This document shows positions 49,601 through 55,600 of a stretch of 64,000 nucleotides of DNA, piece by piece. The notes beneath the pieces were generated by a model. That model saw nothing but the letters and a program-made list of their open reading frames with translations. It did no database searches and was not told the origin of the DNA. The stretch is taken from the NCBI GenBank assembly GCA_029237695.1, contig CM055265.1:44199331-44263330 (forward strand), written 5' to 3'. The stretch is from Conchocele bisecta. Lineage: Eukaryota; Mollusca; Bivalvia; Lucinida; Thyasiridae. The translations under genes and the position numbers were made by a program. Position 1 is the first letter of the stretch, and each line of letters opens with the position of its first letter.

Positions 49601-52600
49601 TAAATTTGCACTTACGAACATTTTAGTTGTACGAAGTTTAGTGAAACAGCCCCAGGACTGGTTAATACAACTCTGCCCTCCCAAGTCAAACTGCAGTATC
49701 TGTTAAACTGCAGTATCGGTTATCGGTTAAACTGCAGTATCTGCACTATGATGCTATGCTGACCCTGTGCAATCATCCCCAGGTGGGGGTGATTGCACAG
49801 GGTCAGCATAGCATCATAGTGCAGATACTGCAGTTTAAAATATACTGCAGTTTGACTTGGGATGATTGCACAGGGTCAGCATAGCATCATAGTGCAGCGA
49901 CTGCAGCTTAACAGATACTGCAGTTTGACTTGGGAGGGCAGAACTGTCACCCTCCTGCTCGGGACCTTCCTCTAATAATAGGCCTTCTACTGGTATCTAA
50001 ACAATTATTAACTATTTTGACCATCACTGCTATGCATTAATTCACCCGTGTTTGTTTGTTTATTGGTGTTTAACAGCCTATCAACAGCTAAGGTCATGCA
50101 AGGCCGGGCAAACGGGTTCGATCCTGTTTTAACCTGCTGCATTGAGGGGAAAATCCCAAAATCAGAACGGAATATTTACATGGAGAAAAAATATATTCAG
50201 CCCTGAAATTGAAATAACCGGACCTGGTGCAAGGTCCATACCACACCAAGTCACTTGGCCCCTTCCCCTGAAATAGGATTATGAATGGAATGGTGTTTAA
50301 CAAAAATAGCATCATTTAGGGCCAAGCAATTTTAGACCTTGAGCCACCAATAACCCCCCCTCCATCCCCCTGTGGGATTTTTGGTCAGTATGATTTTCGG
50401 ATTCAGTAACCTATTGTCTATCAAACCTGATTGTCTGCGCCTACAAAGCCGATGGATGAACAAATGGTGGCCATTTTCCAAAATGGCCGCCATACAAAAC
50501 TGGGTGGTTTTAGAACAGGCCGATATGTGTCATTTAAATCACGTTCTTCCAAGTTAAGCGATATCATTATTTTCACCAATTGAGTATAAAATGACTTACA
50601 ATAAGTTTTATATTGGATACCATCCTCAAATAGCCACAATTATCAAAATGGCCGCCAAAATACTTAATTGTTTATGCTTGCAACATTTTTTTTCACCACA
50701 CGATGAGCTACCTACAATTTAATCATGTCAGCTGAGTCAGTAGCAACATATTCACATGGTAGATCCTTTTTCACATCGATTTGCATTATTTCTGGTGTGC
50801 TATCAACGGTAATTATTTTCAAAATGGCCGCCAAATAGGTATTATATAATGGCCCTTTCGGGTATTTTTGGAGATTATTGGAGTTCATGACAAATGACAA
50901 ATGCATGAAAGCATTGTCATCATACTCGGAGTTTCGAGACAGGGTTAGTGAAGGGAAACTTGGGAAAACGGCACAGTATTGGCTGGGATACATGGATTCG
51001 GTGCATACGGTGTTGCAGTTTCTCCGAGCCACCAAAGAAAACAACTTAGACCTTCACATAGCATGTCTTCAGAAGATGTGTCCATTGTTCTTCAGCATTG
51101 ACCATCCCAACTACGCACGGTATACTACAGTATATCTGCTGAGTTTGTTAAACTTAGAGCAGTTATATCCTGGGATGGAAGATCTGTTGAGGAACAATGG
51201 ATTCAGTGTGAACCGATGTAGTGTTCCGTCATCCAGAAATGGCGTGGATATCACAATAGAGCAAACCATCAATCGCCATGCTAAGTCACATGGAGGTATA
51301 ATAGGTTTCAGCCGCAATTATGCAGCATACTACAGATTGTGTATAACGAGACACTTCCGAGCTAGCTACATGGATGCTACGCTTGAACTGGCTGATATGA
51401 ACGCACATGAACAGTCTTCACACAAGGACACACGAACTTCGGAAATATCCAGAAGTGAAACAGACGTCAAGAAAATTATCAATGCAAGAGGAAATTTTAT
51501 AGATCCGTTTGAAGCATCAGATGAATCGCTCTATTGCATATATTCAGAGGCGTCAGCTCCTAAAGATGTCGTTGACGATCTGCTGTCTGCAGAAATGACA
51601 GGAAAACAAAGGTTTGCGCGGTTTGTCCAGGAGCGGTTTGTTGAAAAGTCAGTCAGCTTTCATGCACCAATAAAACAGTTGCGCCTGAAAACATTTGCAT
51701 CACTCGCTAAAGCTGTGAAGCTCACTGGTACGCAGATAAAGATAAAGGAGTTAGTAGCTGAACGAAATATATTTGGGCAGCTAATTTCACTTGCTCTCAA
51801 ACACAACATTGACATGGAAAAGGTGCTTAGCTACCCATTGGGACCTGTGCCATGGTCGCTCGCCACTGCGGGTGGCTCGCCAGCAAAAACTGATAAAGCT
51901 AAACTCATGCACCAGCTTGAAGGACAATCACATAGTGTTGATGTACCTCCGACGGGTCAAGTGAGCTATATTATTGACGGCAATGCACTGTTAAACATGC
52001 AGAGCGCTTTGTCAAACACATTCGCGGATCTTGCAGATAACATATATAATCAGCTCCCGAAAGTTGAGCGTGTAGATTTTGTGACAGATACATACCAAGA
52101 CTTGACAATAAAAGCAGCTGAGCGAATACGCAGGGGTACATCAAAGACTTACATTATAAAAGGACCTCTCACAAAAGTTCCACGAGATTGGAAACTGTTC
52201 TTGTCAAACAATTCAAACAAAACACAACTAATTAGACTTCTCATGTCTGAATGGATGCAAGATAAGTACGCTCCAAAGCTGATAGGCAAGACTATTCAGT
52301 TTGTAAGCGGGGAGCAATGTATGCAGCTAACTAGCACTGATGGTAAGACTACACAAACTGTTGAGATAGAGGAGTTGCACTCATCGCAAGAGGAGGCGGA
52401 TACACGGCTAATCCTGCATTGTGCGTACCATGCACTGCATACACCAGAGAACAGCACCATTATTGTGAGATCCCCAGACACGGATGTGTTTGTTTTGATG
52501 TTGAAATTCAGACAGAAGCTGAAACAACAACTGCTGTTAGATACCGGAGTTGGGAACAAGAGGCGGCTGGTTGACATACATGGTGTCATTGGAGACATAG

Positions 52601-55600
52601 GAACTGAACTGTGTTTCGCATTGCCTGCACTCCATGCTTTTACAGGCTGTGATAGCACAAGTGCTTTCGTTCGGCGTGGTAAAGTTACTCCTTTGAAAAC
52701 ACTCCAGCGGCATCCAGAGTTAATTGAAGCCTTCCAGAAGTTGGGAATGTCTCAGTCAGTTGATGAAAAGCTATTTCAAACGCTTGAACACTTTGTATGC
52801 TTGCTGTACAACAAATCAGACATTACAGATATCAACAAGCTACGAATGGAGCTATTTCTACAAAAGTGTAGCCCCAGGTCTGGCGATCTTCTTTCGACGT
52901 AGAATGGGGCTAACCTGAGCCTTTTACCACCATACAGATCGTCAATGAAAATGCATCCTGCAAGAGCCAACTATCAAACGCTCATTTGGAACAATGCTGA
53001 CCGGCGTGATGCAGACATACCGCCACCAGATGAACATGGATGGGAAGTTAACAGTGGCTTGTTAGAATGCAAGTGGACAGAAGGAGATCACCTGCCAAGT
53101 GAAATGGTTGATCTGTTAATAGAGGAACGGGATGACGTACCTGATACTGATGAAACAGAAGATCATGAAGCAGAGAGCCTACGTGATGCCATGTTTGACA
53201 CTGATGACGCGTATGACTAGTCTGGATTTATCTTAACCTACTCTCACAATTAGAACTTCACATAACTTGCCTGATGTTGTGACGATCGCAAATTGAATGC
53301 TGTAAACCATGATATATGTTGCCTCTTGAATTGTATTATATGTGGATCAAGCTGTTGCCTATTGTGTTTCATCTTGCCTGCTGCTGTCAGGATTACCTCG
53401 CCACAGGTGCGATGTTTTGACTTGAACAACATGTAGAATATTTTGTATTGCAAGTTGATTACTGTAAACCATGACATGTGTTTCCTCTTGAATTGTATTA
53501 TATGTGGATTACGTTTTTGTCTATTGTGTTTCACCTTGCCTGATGCTGTGAGGATTGCCTCGCCACAGGTGCGATGTTTTGACTTGAACAACATGTAGAA
53601 TATTTTGTATTGCAAGTTGATTACTGTAAACCATGACATGTGTTTCCTCTTGAATTGTATTATATGTGGATTACGTTTTTGTCTATTGTGTTTCATCTTG
53701 CCTGATGCTGTGAGGATTGCCTCGCCACAGGTACGATGTTTTGACTTGAACAACATGTATTTTGTATTGCAAGTTGAATACTGTAAACCATGATGTATGT
53801 TGCCTCTTGAATTGTATTATATGTGGATTCAGTTTTTGCCTATTGTGTTTCATCTTGCCTGATGCTGTGAGGATTTGTCTCGCCACTATAACGAGATTAT
53901 TAATGTTGTAGATCAACTACTGTTGCCGATAATGATCTAGTGCCCCGAAATGTTTGAATATTCGGATATATTTCAAAATCGGTACCGTCAATTTTTATTT
54001 GAGAAATGTCCGTACAGACGGACGAAAACACGGACTCATAGTATATTTAGTAAGTATGGACAATAATGTTACATATTTGAGTTGTTTTCAATCCATAGTA
54101 AGCGGTTATAATGTTGTTAAATTGCATAATATTACATACCTGTTAAATTGCCATTGTAAAATGAGTTGGTGGGGAATGGTCGAAAATACGTTATTTTTCA
54201 CTTTGTATATTTTGTGATAGACACTAAATAGTCGACGTATATACATGGATATGTTCAATTGGCCCTACTAGACTACATTGACATTGATAAAATGAAAAAA
54301 CGCCAACTTTTCATAAAGTTATTAACATGTATATTTTACCATTGAAATTGGGTGGGTGGGTAATAAAACCTGTAAAATATGACTTCTAGATTGTCAAATT
54401 TATTTCAATTGTATATTATTCTATTCCATGGTGTTCAAAATCTCGGAAAACGTACAAAAATACAATCTTATTCGAACAAAAGGATATAAGTTAGGCAATA
54501 TTTATTAAAAAATGCGATTTTTCAAGATACTAAAAATACCGAGGGTGACATACTTGAAAATGGCGCCATATGTTCATCCATCGGGTTACAGAGCGCAGAC
54601 AACGGATTAACACTCATAATTGAATGTAGTTTCAGGAAATATATGTCTGCAAAAATCCCACAGGGGGGGGAGGGTTTCGGTTATTGGCTCACGGGCTATT
54701 TACATGAAGAAGAAAATAATAGTAAAATAGGATTTCGAACAATCGTAATACTCACATAAGGGGTATAACCAGATTCAACTGTCACATACAAAATACCAAA
54801 GACGTATGTGAGAGCAAAAACCAGGTCTCCATTCGGAATTCTGTTAAGGATGAACCCCGATCGTTAAATTACCCATTGCATGCTCCCACCTGCCACCCAC
54901 TATTCACCTGTGTTCTACACACGACCTCCAGTATTAAAGTTCAATGATGTACCACTACACTGTCAACACATCCCCCTCTCATTTGTGGCTGTGACTGAAG
55001 AAATGTGGCTTGTGGGACTTGCGACCAGTGTACATGAAGCTCCTGACCAAATTATAGTCTGTTTCACGAAAGCTGCCCAAATTTTACGGCTATATAGACA
55101 ATTCAAAAACAATATTATTTTCGATAATATTAAATTAAAGGAAAATTTAAGAATGAGCCTTCTTTTTATTTCGTGAAATTCGGTCAAATACTGATTTTAT
55201 TACAAAAAATTGATTTGTCTATGGGAATTTAACATGGGGGAAAAAGTGATAAGGAAGTGTGGGAGGAGTCAAAAAACAAAAAAATTTGGAAATTGACTCC
55301 AAAACCTGACTAGATAGCTTGGATATGATCTAACTAAGAAAACAAAAGTTAAATTTTAAAAATCGGTCCAGTATTTCTAAAATTCAAAAAAATTTCCCCA
55401 TGTTAAATCCCCATAGACATCTTCACTCCGTGAAGATGTCTATGGGGATTTAACATGGGGAAATTGTTTTTTCGCAATAAAATCAATATTTGACCAAATT
55501 TCACGAAATAAAAAGGAGGCTCATTCTTAATTTTTCCTTTAATTTAATATTATCAAATGAAATCTTGTTTTTGAATTGTTTATATAGCCGTAAAATTTGG

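Larger units (their letters stand above)
50287..54724 (+). mobile_element. 4.4-kb DNA transposon with nuclease-like ORF
   Basis: Sits between two halves of one repeat-V copy, which fixes its limits. Subterminal inverted repeats TGAGCCACCAATAACC...CTGTGGGATTTTT (50340-50382) and the inverse AAAAATCCCACAGG...GGTTATTGGCTCA (54651-54691) share about 35 of 43 positions. It carries one long ORF (50887-52902, continuing past a stop to 53220), a 162-bp tandem array and AT-rich flanks. The flanks AAATAGGATT..GAA on both sides look like a target duplication. Autonomous architecture, but no DDE transposase was recognised. Lies in EDC4 intron 2, opposite in orientation to the gene. Confidence 0.85.

Noticed and set aside
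50712..51044. Minus-strand ORFs opposite the transposon gene
   Set aside because: Shadows of the 674-codon plus-strand ORF, which has recognisable motifs and much greater length.
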